Part shown: positions 38,594 through 50,898 of the stretch, piece by piece
How positions within the stretch are numbered: position 1 is the first letter of the stretch
Layout: each line of letters starts with the position of its first letter
Assembly: GCA_019671005.1 (NCBI GenBank)
Contig: CM033725.1
Span: 57,881,316-57,945,315, forward strand
Reading direction: 5' to 3'
Length of the DNA: 64,000 bases
Source: Hibiscus mutabilis
Lineage: Eukaryota > Streptophyta > Magnoliopsida > Malvales > Malvaceae
Notes under the pieces: generated by a model
The model's input: only the letters and a program-made list of their open reading frames with translations
Databases searched by the model: none
What the model was told of the DNA's origin: nothing
Program-made: the position numbers and the translations under genes

Positions 38594-39380
38594 GGCTTAA
38601 TAGGTAAATATATGCTCCTTTTTTTTAATTAGGTACTTAAACTATTTTTCGGACCAATTAGGTATCTAACATTTTATTCCGTGATATATTTAAGGTTTTC
38701 CGTTAATTTTGATCATTAAATGACACGCGTCACCTCCTGAAAAATTCAAAATTATATTAAAAATAAATAAAATTAATAAAAGAAAATAAAAATAAAAATA
38801 TATCTTAAAATTTTCAAATATTCCAAAAATAGTCCCAAATCTCTAAACCCCCAACTCCGACCACTCTTGCCGGTGGTAGTCGTGTTGCCGACGACGGAAT
38901 GAAGCGCTCTCCCCTCGCCGAACAACCCACATGCCATTCATTGCCTCTCTTGCCGCCATTCGTCGCGAATTGTTCGAAAGAACCATTCGATAATTTTGTC
39001 AATTTGCACAACGTCGGTCGATTTTCGGCGACCGGATAATGAGAGAAATGGTCGTGATGGTCCAGCGACCGATGTGGCAGGTGAAGGCGTGACAATCGGC
39101 GGCAAAATCGACTCAAATTGGAATTTAAATTTTGGGGTTTAGGGATTTTAGAATTTGTGAGTTGTTTTATAAAATATGGAAAATTTAGAGATTTTTTAAA
39201 AATTAATTAATTATATTTATTTTTAATATAATTTTAGATTTTTTAGAGGTGACACGTAATATTTAATAGAGAACCTTAAGTGGGTCAAAGAATGAAACTT
39301 TAGGCACTTATTTGACCCGAAAAATAATTTAAACACAACTAAAATATATATATTTTAAACACCTATTGGAAAATTAAGCC
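38594..39380. mobile_element. Terminal-inverted-repeat element with GC-rich insert, 0.79 kb
   Basis: GGCTTAA at the left and TTAAGCC at the right start imperfect inverted arms of about 190 bp (left TTTTTCGGACCAATTAGGTA, right its inverse around 39310). The arms end near AAAATTATATTAAAAATAAA. Inside lies a GC-rich 38840-39110 segment with a 100-residue minus-strand ORF of unknown origin, unlike its AT-rich surroundings. It may be a captured host fragment. Flanking A-runs obscure the target duplication. Confidence 0.6.
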
Positions 39381-40550
39381 AAAAAAAAGTAGTAAAAGGC
39401 AACAACCGCTAAGAAAGTGAAACAACAAAAATGAAAAACAGAATTGAAAAGTAGCAAAATGAGAAGAAATAGAAGAGAGAAAAAAAGTCTCTCTTCTGAC
39501 CCTCTCTATCTCCTAGTCGATGAGGTGAGACCATTTCCTTCATTGTATACTAACCTTCGAGGAGCACATAACCGATGTTGGAAGGAAGGAACCTCAAGCA
39601 GCTATTTTTTTTTAAATGGCCAAAAATTAAAAGTGAACAAAAAAATAATAATTGAAAGAAGGAAGAAGAAAAGAGATAAGAGAGGGTGGTGCCTGTTACA
39701 CCTAATTACTAGTGGCGCCACTCAAGTAAAATCAAAAGAAAAAATTTCAAATAATATTTAGAGAGAAGATAAAGGAAAAGTCATTTTTAGAGTACGAGAA
39801 GTATGTGTGAGTTGGAATGTTGAAACATAAGAGACATAATATGTAAAAAAAATGTCTTTGATCTCAAAATTTAAATCAATCAATTTTTACGTTAATTTTA
39901 AGAGACAACATTTAATAAATTTTCGATCGGAATTGTGCCATTAAAAGTATTTTTTTAAAATCTTTTATTCAACCTCCATATTTATTCATACGTATAGACA
40001 TAAATGTTAATATCGTATTATGAGAAAATGACAAATACTTGCATTTGACACGTGTGTTTAAGTATATTCATTCGAACATTTATATTTGACTCTTTAATCA
40101 AATGGACAATAAAGTCGTAAGAGACATATTAGGTCAAATGACACACATATTGGATATATTTTTAGAAGTTATGAATCCAAGTTCTATAAATGTTCACATG
40201 AACTAATATTTGAATCCGCACAAATAAGACAAGTAGTGCCATCACTAGGCAAGATAATAAGCGCATAATCCCATGGAAATCAATGCAGTCCATGGTGATA
40301 TTTGGTAATAAAAAGAGGGTATGTACCTTTAACCATAGTTAGGGCTAAAACATGAAGAATAGTCAATATTTCTTTGAACTTTGAAATTAATGCTAGCTAC
40401 GTTATAATTTCCAATATGGCAATATGCTGACCTGCTACAATGACCTTTCAAGTTGTTTGACCAATACTCTGATTTTGTCTCATTAATGTGAAAAAATACA
40501 ATTTTGCCAATATAAACTCTACAATTTGAAACAAATTTATAGGGTAAAAT

Positions 40551-40762
40551 TTTGATACACAAGTTGTGTAAAATTAATTTTATACAAGTATATGTTTTTA
40601 CCTTATAAAATACAAATTCTAAATTTATAACCTCAACACTATAAAACCTAAACCCTAAATTCTAAACTATGATCTTAAATTCTAAACCCTACAATCTAAA
40701 CCCCTAACCCTTAAATTTAAAAAGTACGTGTAAACATTTGTTTACAGGAATTATGTATCAAA
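40551..40762. repeat. Small inverted-end element with telomere-like interior, copy 2
   Basis: Starts TTTGATACACAAGTTGTGTA like copy 1 and ends TTATGTATCAAA. The interior is AAACCTAAACCCTAAATTCT and similar text. Confidence 0.6.
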
Positions 40763-41778
40763 CTTTTTCTCCAAATTCATAAGGTGTTGAAATTTCAATT
40801 AGACCATTTCTATTGAGCAACAAGTGTGCCATAAACTGCTAGTTGTATTTACTATTTGTTCTACCCTAGTTTTTATTTACTACTAATTGTTTTTTCCTTG
40901 TTTTCTTACCGGGTAAACCACACCAGAGGTCACTAAACTATGCTCAAACAATCGGTTTGATCACTAAACTTTTAAAAGTTACATTTGATAAAATTAATGA
41001 TTATTTTGTAAATTTTAAAAGTTTAATGACCAAAACGATCATTTGAATTATATTTTTTTTCTTCATTCCAATCTATATTTTGAGCTTCCTTTAATGGGAG
41101 AGATTCTTTTGCTATTACTTCCTTGTTTGAAGAGTCTTGACCAAAACTTTCTCTTCTTTGGAAGGACCTAATTTTGTTGACTTTCCAATACTCTTATTTT
41201 TTTCAATTATTATATACATTTATAGTGAAGCTTTAGCCACTAAAAATAGTGTTAGATGAATGTATATTAGTCACATGTTCATTTAGTAATTTAATTTTAT
41301 TAATTTGCATAAGCGTATCCCTATTAATAGATTCAAAAATTCAAGAATTGAGTTCGATTTTTTTCTCAAATGAGTAAGCAATTTTTTCTTTACATATTAA
41401 ACAAAATTAATTTTTTAAAATAATATTAAATTAAACATGTTTTTTTTAAATGAAGATGCGGATGCTCCCCATTAGGGCAGGGTGCATTTTCCCCGGCCTT
41501 GATACAAAGGGTGACGGTTTCTCTTTATTACCCTGGCTTAAATTTGAGTATCAGATATGAGTATTTTTATTTTCTTAATTTTTTTATTTATAAAATATCT
41601 TGAAAAGATCGAATCTTTACATCTATATCTGGATACAAATATTTTAAAAAATCGAAAAAACATAGGCTTTCCCATTTTAAGCAATGTACTAAATCGATAT
41701 AAAGAAGTTAGTCCATAGCATCACTCAAAATGAGAACTAAAACCCCATGCAAAGGCCAAAAATGTTGCTGTAGTAATT

Positions 41779-41940
41779 TTTTGATATACATATTGTGTAA
41801 ATCATGAATTTACATATTTACTCTTTAAAATTAAAAATTTTAACCTTTAAACCTTAAATTTTAAACTTATAAATAAATTACTAAACCCAGATTAATTCCT
41901 TAAAACATAATTGGTTGGGTAGCTAGTGTACCAACATTTC
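41779..41940. repeat. Small inverted-end element with telomere-like interior, copy 3 (diverged)
   Basis: Starts TTTGATATACATATTGTGTA. The interior contains TTAACCTTTAAACCTTAAAT and ACTAAACCCAG, and the right side ends near TAGTGTACCAACA. It is more diverged than copies 1 and 2. Confidence 0.4.
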
Positions 41941-42519
41941 ATTCTTTTATGTGTGTGTATATATGTGAATTTACCAGCTTTAATTTGAAAATTAAACTTT
42001 GATTGTGTATGGATAAGTTTCCTTATTTTCCTCCTATGTCTATTTTTACAACAAAAAAAAAAATAATAAATATTTTAATATTGTCAAACTAGTCCCCCCA
42101 TTATGCATAACATTGCATTTAAACCACAAAATTTGATTTTAAATAACCCATCTTTGTGCTTTATCAGAGGGGGTTAGAGAAGACGACAAAAGAAGATTTT
42201 CAGGGGTGCAGAACTAGATGTCAAAACCACTTTGCAACATATGTTTCAAACTCAACTGAGGCTGTTTTTCCTTCTCATCTTTGCAACATATGTTTTGTCA
42301 ACACTTCTTAATGCCCCTTTTTGTTCATTGAAACGGAAAAAGTACATGTCTTTCTTCTTCCATTTCCTCATCTTCTTTTTGGTTATCCTTCAAACCCTTT
42401 AATTGTCTCATCATCTCTCATAAAATTGCAGGGTTTGCAGATGTTGGTTTCTCCTTGTTCACCATTGGAATGAATGTTCCTAGGTTGTTTTAGATAAAGT
42501 TGGTTTTTTTATTGCAGAA

Positions 42520-45500
42520 ATGGAGGATTTTCAGGAGTGTATGTCACCTTCTTCCTCTTTGTCTTTGTCCTCTACTTCTTCTTCATCGCCTATCCCCCAC
42601 CCATCATCACCTTCTTCTTCTTCTTCCTCCTCTTCTTCTTTGTCTTTGTCTTTGCCATCTAACAGCCCACATCCATTGTCAATTGATGATGAACTCTGGT
42701 TGTTGGCTGAGAAAAGAGCCCAGGAGATACTTTGTATCATTCAGCCTGCTTTGGTTTCTGAGGAAAATCGAAAAAGTGCTGTTTCTTACATTCAGAGCCT
42801 AATCAGAGGTTACTACGGCAGTGAGGTAAACTCAATTTCCCTAGATAATTTAGCCTTGGAGACTAAAATTGGACAAGTTCTAGCAATTGTTGGTTCTTGG
42901 TTTTCAAGTGCCTGTTTGTGAGTGAAGACTAATATGTGACATTGGTACTTTGGCACCACTAGGAACATTTTTTGGTCTGAATTCTTAAGATATGTCTCTA
43001 ATTTTCTATGTTTTGTTGCTTGTTATATGGTGTATTGTCCCTTTTAATGTTTAGCAGGAATGGAGTTACCTATGGCTGTGAAACCATTTTATGGGTAAAT
43101 TTTGCTGGGTTTATTTTGTGCAGTGAGCTCTGAGCATGCTTGTATTACACTTGTGAACATGGATATCAAAGTAATTTACTTGTCTTTTACAAGCAAGAAA
43201 AATGAAACCCCAAAATCTCAGTGATTATTTAGAAGTGTGATAACTTGAGATTGATTTTGTTTTAGTCTTTTCGAGTTAGATTCGACTAGCTTCTTAATGC
43301 ACTTTAGCATGTATTTTTATGGTCTGTTAGTGACAGTTGGTCATAGCTTGTTGATTGATTCTTTTTGAAGAGAAATGTAGCTTGCATGGATTTGGATTCG
43401 AGTGTTCGTCTCCAAAGAGTGCGGGCATGTGGGGTTTGAACTAGTCATTTAACTAACCGTTTCCTTAAATTGTAACGCAAGTTGGCATCAGTTCTTGCAC
43501 CTGATACGCTGTCCTTTTAATATCACATGCTTTTGTGGAAGTAAACTAGAGATATAAACAGGTGTACAAACTTTTGTTTACAACCGTGTCACGTGGTAAG
43601 GGTGGGGTTGGGTATGGATAGAGATCCTAGGTACGAGGCGTACGTCTTGTACCCTCCTCCCTCCCAAAAGTTGTTCACTGCTGTTGTACTACAGATATCA
43701 AGCATTGCTAACACTCATTATCAAACTCTACCCCTAAGTTCCATTACTTTTCTTGGCCGGGAAAAACGGTTCCTTCACTTCCAGCATAATCAGGAAGTTC
43801 TAGATGGACCGTAATAGTCATCTCTTGTACATGACACATACTTGTTCTTATTATATAACTCATAGAATATGTAAATCTGGAGAAAGAAAAGCAAACTTAA
43901 CCGTAAGTGCTTTTTCCCTTTCGCCTTTAAGTCATGTGCTTTAGTAAAGGCATCGCACCCATCAGTTTGTAACGCACTTGTGCTAGATTAAGCTATGCTT
44001 TAGTGCATATATGTTTACTTTTTTTTTCATTGTAGTGCAGTTCTTTTACCTTCCCAAATGCTTTTCAGGTGTTCCCATTCGGCTCAGTTCCATTAAAAAC
44101 CTTCCTTCCCGATGGAGATATTGATTTGACTGCTCTTAGTCATCCAAATATGGAGGAAAATTTGGCTAGATATATCTGCAGTATCTTACAAGATCACCAG
44201 AAGAACTCTGAGTTCATAGTACAGGATGTTCAATATATTCGTGCTCAGGTGAAGTTCTTTCTTTCTTTCTTTTTTCTTTTTTGGTGATGCCTTATAATTC
44301 AAAGGACGAAAACACAAAACCTTCCCAGGCCTTGCATCTAAACTCAGGTAGTATTATCCACTTTATGTACCTAGAGCTTACAGGCAGGAACTTCGTATCC
44401 TTTTGTGTATAAACTTGTGTTGTGTAACAGTACATAACAGTGATATTATGGCGGACGGATGGCACCAACTTCTTTTGGGCTACTATGCGGATAGAAAAAT
44501 TATCAGATTAAGATAATGAAATAGTGTTTATAGCAGCAAACAGAGCCCAAATCATCTTGTGCTGATAACTTCTTTTTTTTTGGAATTTTATGTCAGGTTA
44601 AGATAGTGAAATGTACTGTGAATGATATACCGGTGGACATCTCTTTCAATCAAATGGCTGGTCTATCTGCACTATGCTTTCTTGAGAAGGTATAGTCTAA
44701 TCCTATACAAGGTTGAGATGTTTCGAAACTGTTTCCAAATGATGTTTCTAAACCCATCCCAAACGTCTTGACCGAGATAATCCAAATTCATATAATTCTA
44801 AATGGTACATTGTTTTGTTTTTCAGCATTAATACTAAGTAGTTAGATGATCTTAGTTAGCTACTTAGCGTTTTTATCATTGTTTTTTGTACGACTACCAA
44901 CCAGCGGAGAAGTTGATTTCATTTCTATATCTTTTAAGTCTGTACCCTTTACCGGATTTAAGAGAAACTAATGTTTCTTAAGCTATTAGGCATGCGTCGT
45001 AATTAGTGTAAAATCTCCCGTTTTACCTTTTCCTTGCACTATTGCTTGAACTTACCTTCCTTTTTTCAGGTTGACCAATTTATTGGAAAAGATCATCTTT
45101 TCAAACGCAGTATCATCTTCATCAAGGCATGGTGTTATTATGAGAGCCGAATTCTCGGTGCACACCATGGCTTGATTTCTACATATGCATTAGAGACAAT
45201 GATCTTGTATATCATTAATATCTTTCATTCATCATTATGTGGTCCACTAGCGGTGAGTCATTCCTTCCCATCTAGCATTTTCCCTTATCGTTTGCTGAAC
45301 TCCACAACGACACCTTTTATACTTTGTGTACAGGTCCTTCGCAAGTTTTTAGACTACTATAGCACATTTGATTGGGCAAATTACTGCTTCACTATAACTG
45401 GTCCAGTTTCCATATCCTCCCTTCCAGCATTTTTCGGTAAGTACTGATTAGTGCATTATTCTCGGTTCATGTAAATCTAACTAGTCCAGATTTAATCTTT

Positions 45501-46929
45501 TTTTTTCTTTTTGTAATTTTGCAGCTGGGACTCTAGTAACTGATGGTGATGAATTTCTGCTTAGTCGGGACTTTTTGAGTTATTGCAAAGAAACATATTT
45601 CGTGCCAATGCAGTCCCTTGAGATCGGGGCCAATGTTTTTCCCGTCAAGTACATGAACATCGTGGATCCTTTGAAAGCAAACAACAACCTAGGCCGGAGT
45701 GTTAGCAAAGGTATAATGACTTATTTCAAAAAGCGAACAGGGTTTTGATGATTCTTTTTTATAAAAAAGCTATTAAGCATGTGTCTTCCCCGGCAGGTAA
45801 TTTACATCGAATTAGATGTGCTCTTACCTACGGGGCACAAAGGCTTGGCGAAATCTTGAAGCTTCCAGGTGAAACCATGGGTGTGGGACTTGAAAAGTTC
45901 TTTGTTAATACTTTGGATCGGAACGGAAGAGGGCAGAGGCCAGATGTACAAATTCCGGTGCATGCCTTTGGCACCGGCAAATCTGAAATTTCTGATCTGA
46001 GTGGTGACTATGATGGCTACTATAACGGTCTACTATATAGTCAATGGTATCATTACTGTGCATTGAATGTTCCTGTCCATCCAACAACCCCTGTATCATC
46101 TTCTCAGACACAAAAGCACAGTGCATGGGATGCCCTACGGCGGCTTGTTAGGTGCAAACATAACACTTTTTATCGTAATGGCACAGATGTTTTTATCCCG
46201 AGATTACCATTCTCTCATCCTTGTGCTCTCCAGTTGCCAGCTTCTACATATGGTATTGACAATATGTCAGAGTTGAGAGGAACAGGCACTAACATCCCCG
46301 ACATGGTACGATAGTTTCAACCTGCGATCTATCTGTTACTATTAAATTAATGACCTGAACTGAACTAAGATTGGTTAAACATTTTTTGCAGACCCATCAG
46401 TCTTATAGAGAGATGCAAGCATGTATAGGTACTCAAAATCCCGAGTCGTCTACTCCTGATTCGTCACAGAACTCACCAAAAGAAACTGACCCCATTGAAA
46501 ACAACTGTGGAAATGGGAATTGCCATGATCTTGATCTTTCAACAGAACAATTCCCTCTTCTTCCATCCACCAAAAGGACCACGACAACCAGTCTGTCTAG
46601 TCTGCCCGCATCGAAGAGTCTAGTGGCCGAGAATGGCTCTCAATGCTCACCAGTTATTAAATTTGGTGTTTACGAGTGTCCATTCCCAACAGGTACGCAT
46701 TCGCCACCACCCGTGCAGACAGAATCCAGGTTATGTATGCCTTCAATCGAAAATCAGAAGCAGAAGGAACTTTGTGAGCTTAAAAGGTAAATGCATTGTA
46801 GAAAATTCGAGGCAGTCGTCAATTTTCGTTCTCTTTTTGCTAACTGCTAACCGGGTATGCTGCAGGCCTCTCGTAGAACCGTTCCAGCTGCAAGACAATA
46901 AAGACTTCCCTCCTTTACTATCTATGTGA
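42520..46929 (+). CDS. PAP/OAS1-type nucleotidyltransferase family protein
   Basis: Nine exons (42520-42825, 44069-44248, 44597-44689, 45070-45252, 45334-45436, 45525-45710, 45797-46305, 46392-46786, 46866-46929), all GT-AG and in frame, give 672 residues. After a Ser-rich, low-complexity start comes LSIDDELWLLAEKRAQEIL. The nucleotidyltransferase core is FGSVPLKTFLPDGDIDLTAL, with the metal-binding Asp pair at 119 and 121 and a third Asp near 176 (DIPVDISFNQ). A PAP/OAS1 substrate-binding domain follows (FIKAWCYYESRILGAHHGLI, PVSISSLPAFF). The C-terminal half is Ser/Thr-rich and probably disordered. The family resembles non-canonical poly(A) or uridylyl polymerases (Arabidopsis At3g56320/At2g40520 type), so an RNA-tailing activity is possible but unproven. 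The three Asp residues are intact. Confidence 0.92.
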
Positions 46930-47518
46930 ACAAATGTTCACCGGAGACTGCAACCATGAGTCAGTTGAAGGAACAATTGACGACCGAGATTGCGCCAACT
47001 GTGATACCGTAAAGTTGTAGGCACAGTTTTGCTAACCTTTTTTATGATCAAGATGGACATAAACCAATGATGGACTTTGTTTATCATAAATCAGGTTTAG
47101 GGTGGTTTTAAACAAACACTAACCGAGTATAACCCTGAACTTTTTTAATCTGAAGTACAAATTTTAGTTTGATTACCAATTTTGCTGTGTGCATGATACT
47201 CAACGAAAATGAGCTTGGATATTGGGGACATGGAGCCAGTGATGATATGCATGTACAAAGACACATGCCTATATGTTTCCGTGCATGCTGAATTCTTCCA
47301 TCCTATGGATGTCATGCACAGGGATGGACCGAGGGGTACTAAAGGGCAGTCGTATCTTTTAGAAATTTTAAATTTCTATATATTTTTGAAATTTGCTTTA
47401 TATTGTTTATTGAAATCTAATTTCGATTTAAAATTTTAATTTCTCATATAATTTTACTAAGTATAAAAGTTCGCATCTCCAAATATACAATCATGTGTCC
47501 GACCCTGTCCATGCATAT
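46930..47518. other. 3' flank of the nucleotidyltransferase gene
   Basis: Contains the 3' UTR and a short unrelated open stretch (47209-47439), which I do not call a gene. It ends at the left LTR of the next element. Confidence 0.5.
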
Positions 47519-48624
47519 TGTCACGGACCAAACTTTTCGGATCGAGACATCGGACCAAACTTTTCGGATCGAGACATTGGCGCGAGCATCAAATAGGGAG
47601 GTTGTGCGCAATGCAACGGGCTTGCCAAATGTGGCCTAGCACTCGGAGAATGTCGTGGACCATACCTTTGGGACCAAGGCATTGGCGCAAGAATCAACCA
47701 AAGAAGGTTTGCGCGGTGTAACGGGCTTGCCAAGAACATTAGACTTGGCCCAGCACTTGGAGAAAGACGTGGACCAAACCTTTGGAACCGAGGCATTGGC
47801 GCAAGAATCAGCCAAAGAGGGTTTGCGCGGTGTAACGGGCTTGCTAAGACCATCACACTTGGCCCGGCACTTGGAGAATGCTAAAGAGCCCGCAAGCCCA
47901 CAGGACTTAGCCAAATCCATGGAGGATTCAGGAGGGTAATTCGGTCAAAGCATCATCTATTTATTTGAAATATAATTTGTAGATAATATTTGTGATTATT
48001 AGAGATTTGAAATTGAGATTTGATTAGATAAGATCAATCTCGACCGTCGATGTAATTTAAACTGAGCCGTTGGATATAGGGGAGTTTAACTATAAATAGA
48101 TGCTCCCTCCTCACTTGTAAATCACCACTTCACTTTGAGTAATACAAGAAGCATTTACTCTAAAAACTCTTTGAGTGTTCTTCATTATTCTTGAGTGTTC
48201 TTCGTTGTTCTAGCTGCCAATCTCTTTCCGTTCTTTGATTAGCTTTCGCTTAGAACGATCTTTCGTTCGAGGGCTTCGGGAAGTGTTTGATCTTCCGAAG
48301 CGAGAATCCTGGCTGAGTTAGGTGTTTGTCGAGAGAGCTTCACCTAAGACCGTGACAAGGTACTTCAGGGTGACTTAGCCGACGTTTCAAGCGAGAAAGC
48401 GACTAAGGTTCACACGATTCGTCTGGCAAAAGTCTAGCCCCGCGACACAAGTGGTGTCCGTGACAAGATCCATCGAAACCTGGAGGGCTTGTCGAAGCCG
48501 TTGCCGAGCAGGAGTACTCACAAGGCTGGTTGAAGGCTGACTTAGGCGTAGGAATCGACTGATTTGCATCGAAGGCGTTTAAGGCCGCACGGATCCGCTA
48601 GAGTCAAAATCTAGCCCCGTGACA
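47519..48624 (+). repeat. 5' LTR of the TR-GAG-type element
   Basis: Contains 114-bp tandem repeats (GTGGACCATACCTTTGGGAC at 47655 and GTGGACCAAACCTTTGGAAC at 47769) and a TATA box (TATAAATAG, 48091). Compared with the right LTR it has an extra tandem copy of about 26 bp near 47524-47577, which explains most of the length difference. Confidence 0.87.
48091..48099 (+). promoter_or_regulatory. TATA box of the retroelement LTR
   Basis: TATAAATAG follows GGAGTTTAAC; the matching site in the right LTR is TATAAATATAG at 52316. Transcription would start about 30 bp downstream, placing the tandem repeats in U3. Confidence 0.6.
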
Positions 48625-48926
48625 AGTGGTATCAGAGCCGAGCCACGAGAAGTGGTATCAAAGAAGTGCCGTGATAAGTGGTATCTGAGCGAGTCGAGGA
48701 AGGGACTTGCGTTCGAGCCAGCTCGCAGTTGCAGTCAAGCGTGGTGGTGACTTATGTTCAAGCCAGCTTGCAGGTGCAGTCAAGTGTGGTGGATTCCAGC
48801 TTGTAGTTTGCAGTCAAGTGTGGTGGATTCCAGCTTGTAGTTGCAGTTAAGCGTGGTGGTGGTTTGCGTTCGAGTTAGTCGAAGTGATCAGGGATCAGAC
48901 TAGTTCGTGGAAAAGTGGTGATTGAG

Positions 48927-49864
48927 ATGGCACCGAAGAAGAAGACACTGACAATGGACGATGTGAGAAAGACTCTGAATGAATTTGATGAGAGGAGCAA
49001 CCGTCTTGAAAATAAGGTACAATCGAATCTTGAATTCATAACAGTCGTGGAGGCTTGGGTCGATAAACTCTTGGACTTCAAGAAGGAGGCCAAGGTGGTG
49101 TTTGAACAGCTAGAGTCAGTAAACCTTGAGAAGCTGGGTTCGTTGGATATCGAGATGTTAGAGTCTCTGAAAGGGATCCATGAGGAGGTTCAATGGGCTG
49201 TTAATGGCTTGGATGTGAAGATATTTGAGCGTGGCGATTCCTTAGAGGCTGCAGTGGAAACTCTAAGAGAGGAGGCCAAAAAGATCCAAGGTGTTGTGGA
49301 GTCACGTCTTGAAAAGTTAGAGTCCATGGAGGGCAAGTTCAATGACGAGACGTAACGCATCCTCAACGAGTTGGAGGTAGTTTGAGAGAGTTGTGCTTGT
49401 GAAGCCAAGATGGGGGATTTGCAAAAAGCGGAGGATTCTTCCAAGGAGAAAACCGCGAAGGAGATCCAAGAAGTTCTCAACTCGGTGTACGAGAAGTTGA
49501 ACCAACAAGATAATTCCCTTCAAGATTCAGTGGAGGCAATGAAGGCGGAATTGGAGTCGTTGGGAAAGAGGGTTCTTAGACTTGAGAAATTCGAAGAGGA
49601 GGCCAAGCAGACCCAAGGTGTTTTCGAGTCCTGTCTTGATGAAGTAGAGTCTATAGATGACCGGTTCAAGGATGAGACATGAGAAGTTCTCAAAAAGTTG
49701 GTGACTGTTCGAGGGAGTAATGCTAGTGAAGCTGAGATGGAAGCTTTGCGAAAAGAAGTTGATGAGCTCAAGAGGGAGCTGCTCAGTTGCAAGACGACAA
49801 TGAGTGAATGTGATGCGCTCAAGACCTTCTTAGAGGGATTTAGACCGGGGCGAAGCTCGCATTA
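48927..49864 (+). pseudogene. Gag-like coiled-coil ORF broken by in-frame stops
   Basis: From ATG 48927 (MAPKKKTLTMDDVRKTLNEF) one frame stays protein-like to about 49860, apart from stops at 49353 (TAA), about 49383 (TGA), 49680 (TGA) and about 49862 (TAG). The text is heptad-rich and charged (NEFDERSNRLENKVQSNLEF, LDEVESIDDRFKDET), so it is a coiled coil. It contains an internal duplication with a 327-bp offset: EGKFNDET before the first stop and DDRFKDET before the third. The stops at matching places look like CAA or CGA codons turned to TAA or TGA by C-to-T change. It is likely the N-terminal part of a Gag used for particle assembly, now decayed. Confidence 0.65.
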
Positions 49865-50002
49865 GAGAAGAGAGATGCCCAGAGACTTTCAGAGGCTCTT
49901 GTTGTTGCCGAACCTCTGACCGAGCCCGCAGAATGCAAGTAGGAGAGTGTTGAGTCAACCAGGCCCAGTTCGAGAGACAAGGGGAATGGTGAGGCTAAGT
50001 CC

Positions 50003-50896
50003 GTGCCAGAAAAGAAGTGGAGTAAGAAGTTGAAGTGCTACTTCTGTGATGGTCCTCATTTGATAAGGGGATGTCCCGAGAAGAACCGCCTAGCTGCCAT
50101 GGTGAAGACAGCAGACGAGTCAAAGGGTGAAGTAGCAAGACTTGGGGCGATTGTGAGTGTCAATGCCGCCAAGCGGAGTGAGAACATTGGTTCGACTACG
50201 AGTGTCAAAGTAGTCAAGCCAGTGATGAGACTTGGGGCGATTGTGAGTGTCAATGCCACCAAGCGAAGGGAGAACCGTGGTTCGACTACGAGTGCCAAAG
50301 TAGTCCAGCCAGCAATGAGACTTGGTGCGATAGCAAGTGAGGAAGCTATCAAGCCGAGGGTAAGGACGAGGCGATTGAGGTGCTACCGATGCAAGGGACC
50401 TCATAAGTTGCGAAAATGCCCGTTTCGAGCCAAGTGGTCCGAGGGACAGGACAAGGCCAAGAGTAAAGAGCCTGTGAAACTTGGTTCCGAGTTGTCTAGT
50501 TCTGCCAAGGTAAGCGGAGACCATGAGCAGAATGGGTTGAAGATGTCCGGGAAGGCTGGGAAAGAGCTTGCCGAGAATGTTCGAGTGAAGAACATTGCTT
50601 TTGAGACCAGTAGAGTGTCGAAGGGGGCTGAGCCGTCGAGGGACATAGCAACCGTTAAGATGCCACCTATGGGCAAGGTGGGAAAGAAGCGAAGGACTTC
50701 GAGGAAGAAGTGTCGACGCAAGATTAAGCAACTAGAGTGCTACCAGTGTAAGGGGCCTCACAAATTGCGAGAGTGCCTGGATCGAGTCAAGCCATCCAAG
50801 GAGTTGGGTGAGCCTGAAGAGAGCGAGGCTGCATCGCTTGATCCGATAATGTTGAGTTCTGCCAAGGCCAAGGGAGACCGAAAGCAGAAAGGGTGA
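50003..50896 (+). CDS. Gag-like ORF with three zinc knuckles
   Basis: The frame is open from a stop at 49940; the first codon of this part is GTG, so it probably continues a longer Gag from another frame. Three C-x2-C-x3-H-x4-C knuckles are visible: CYFCDGPHLIRGC (50036-50074), CYRCKGPHKLRKC (50381-50419) and CYQCKGPHKLREC (50738-50776). Such knuckles bind nucleic acid in retroelement Gag proteins. Between knuckles 1 and 2 lies a tandem repeat of about 33 residues (RLGAIVSVNA, then STTSVKVVKP). The region is basic. Three spaced knuckles are unusual for plant Gag, which mostly has one. It overlaps the next ORF at the stop codon. Confidence 0.6.
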   Translation: MPEKKWSKKLKCYFCDGPHLIRGCPEKNRLAAMVKTADESKGEVARLGAIVSVNAAKRSENIGSTTSVKVVKPVMRLGAIVSVNATKRRENRGSTTSAKVVQPAMRLGAIASEEAIKPRVRTRRLRCYRCKGPHKLRKCPFRAKWSEGQDKAKSKEPVKLGSELSSSAKVSGDHEQNGLKMSGKAGKELAENVRVKNIAFETSRVSKGAEPSRDIATVKMPPMGKVGKKRRTSRKKCRRKIKQLECYQCKGPHKLRECLDRVKPSKELGEPEESEAASLDPIMLSSAKAKGDRKQKG

Positions 50897-50898
50897 CC

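Larger units (their letters stand above)
39381..42519. other. Intergenic region upstream of the nucleotidyltransferase gene
   Basis: Apart from the telomere-like element copies at 40551 and 41779 and a MITE-like inverted pair at about 40915-41035 (CACTAAACTTTTAAAAGTT with its inverse), nothing stands out. From about 42280 to 42519 the sequence is pyrimidine-rich. It ends in a splice acceptor (TTTATTGCAG at 42508-42517) just before the ATG, which suggests a 5' UTR intron. Confidence 0.45.

Noticed and set aside
39444..39761. 105-residue plus-strand ORF
   Set aside because: Lys/Arg-rich translation of an A/G-rich stretch with no family resemblance.
42531..42740. Glu/Asp-rich antisense ORF at the start of the nucleotidyltransferase gene
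   Set aside because: It is the complement of the poly-Ser codons and has no other support.
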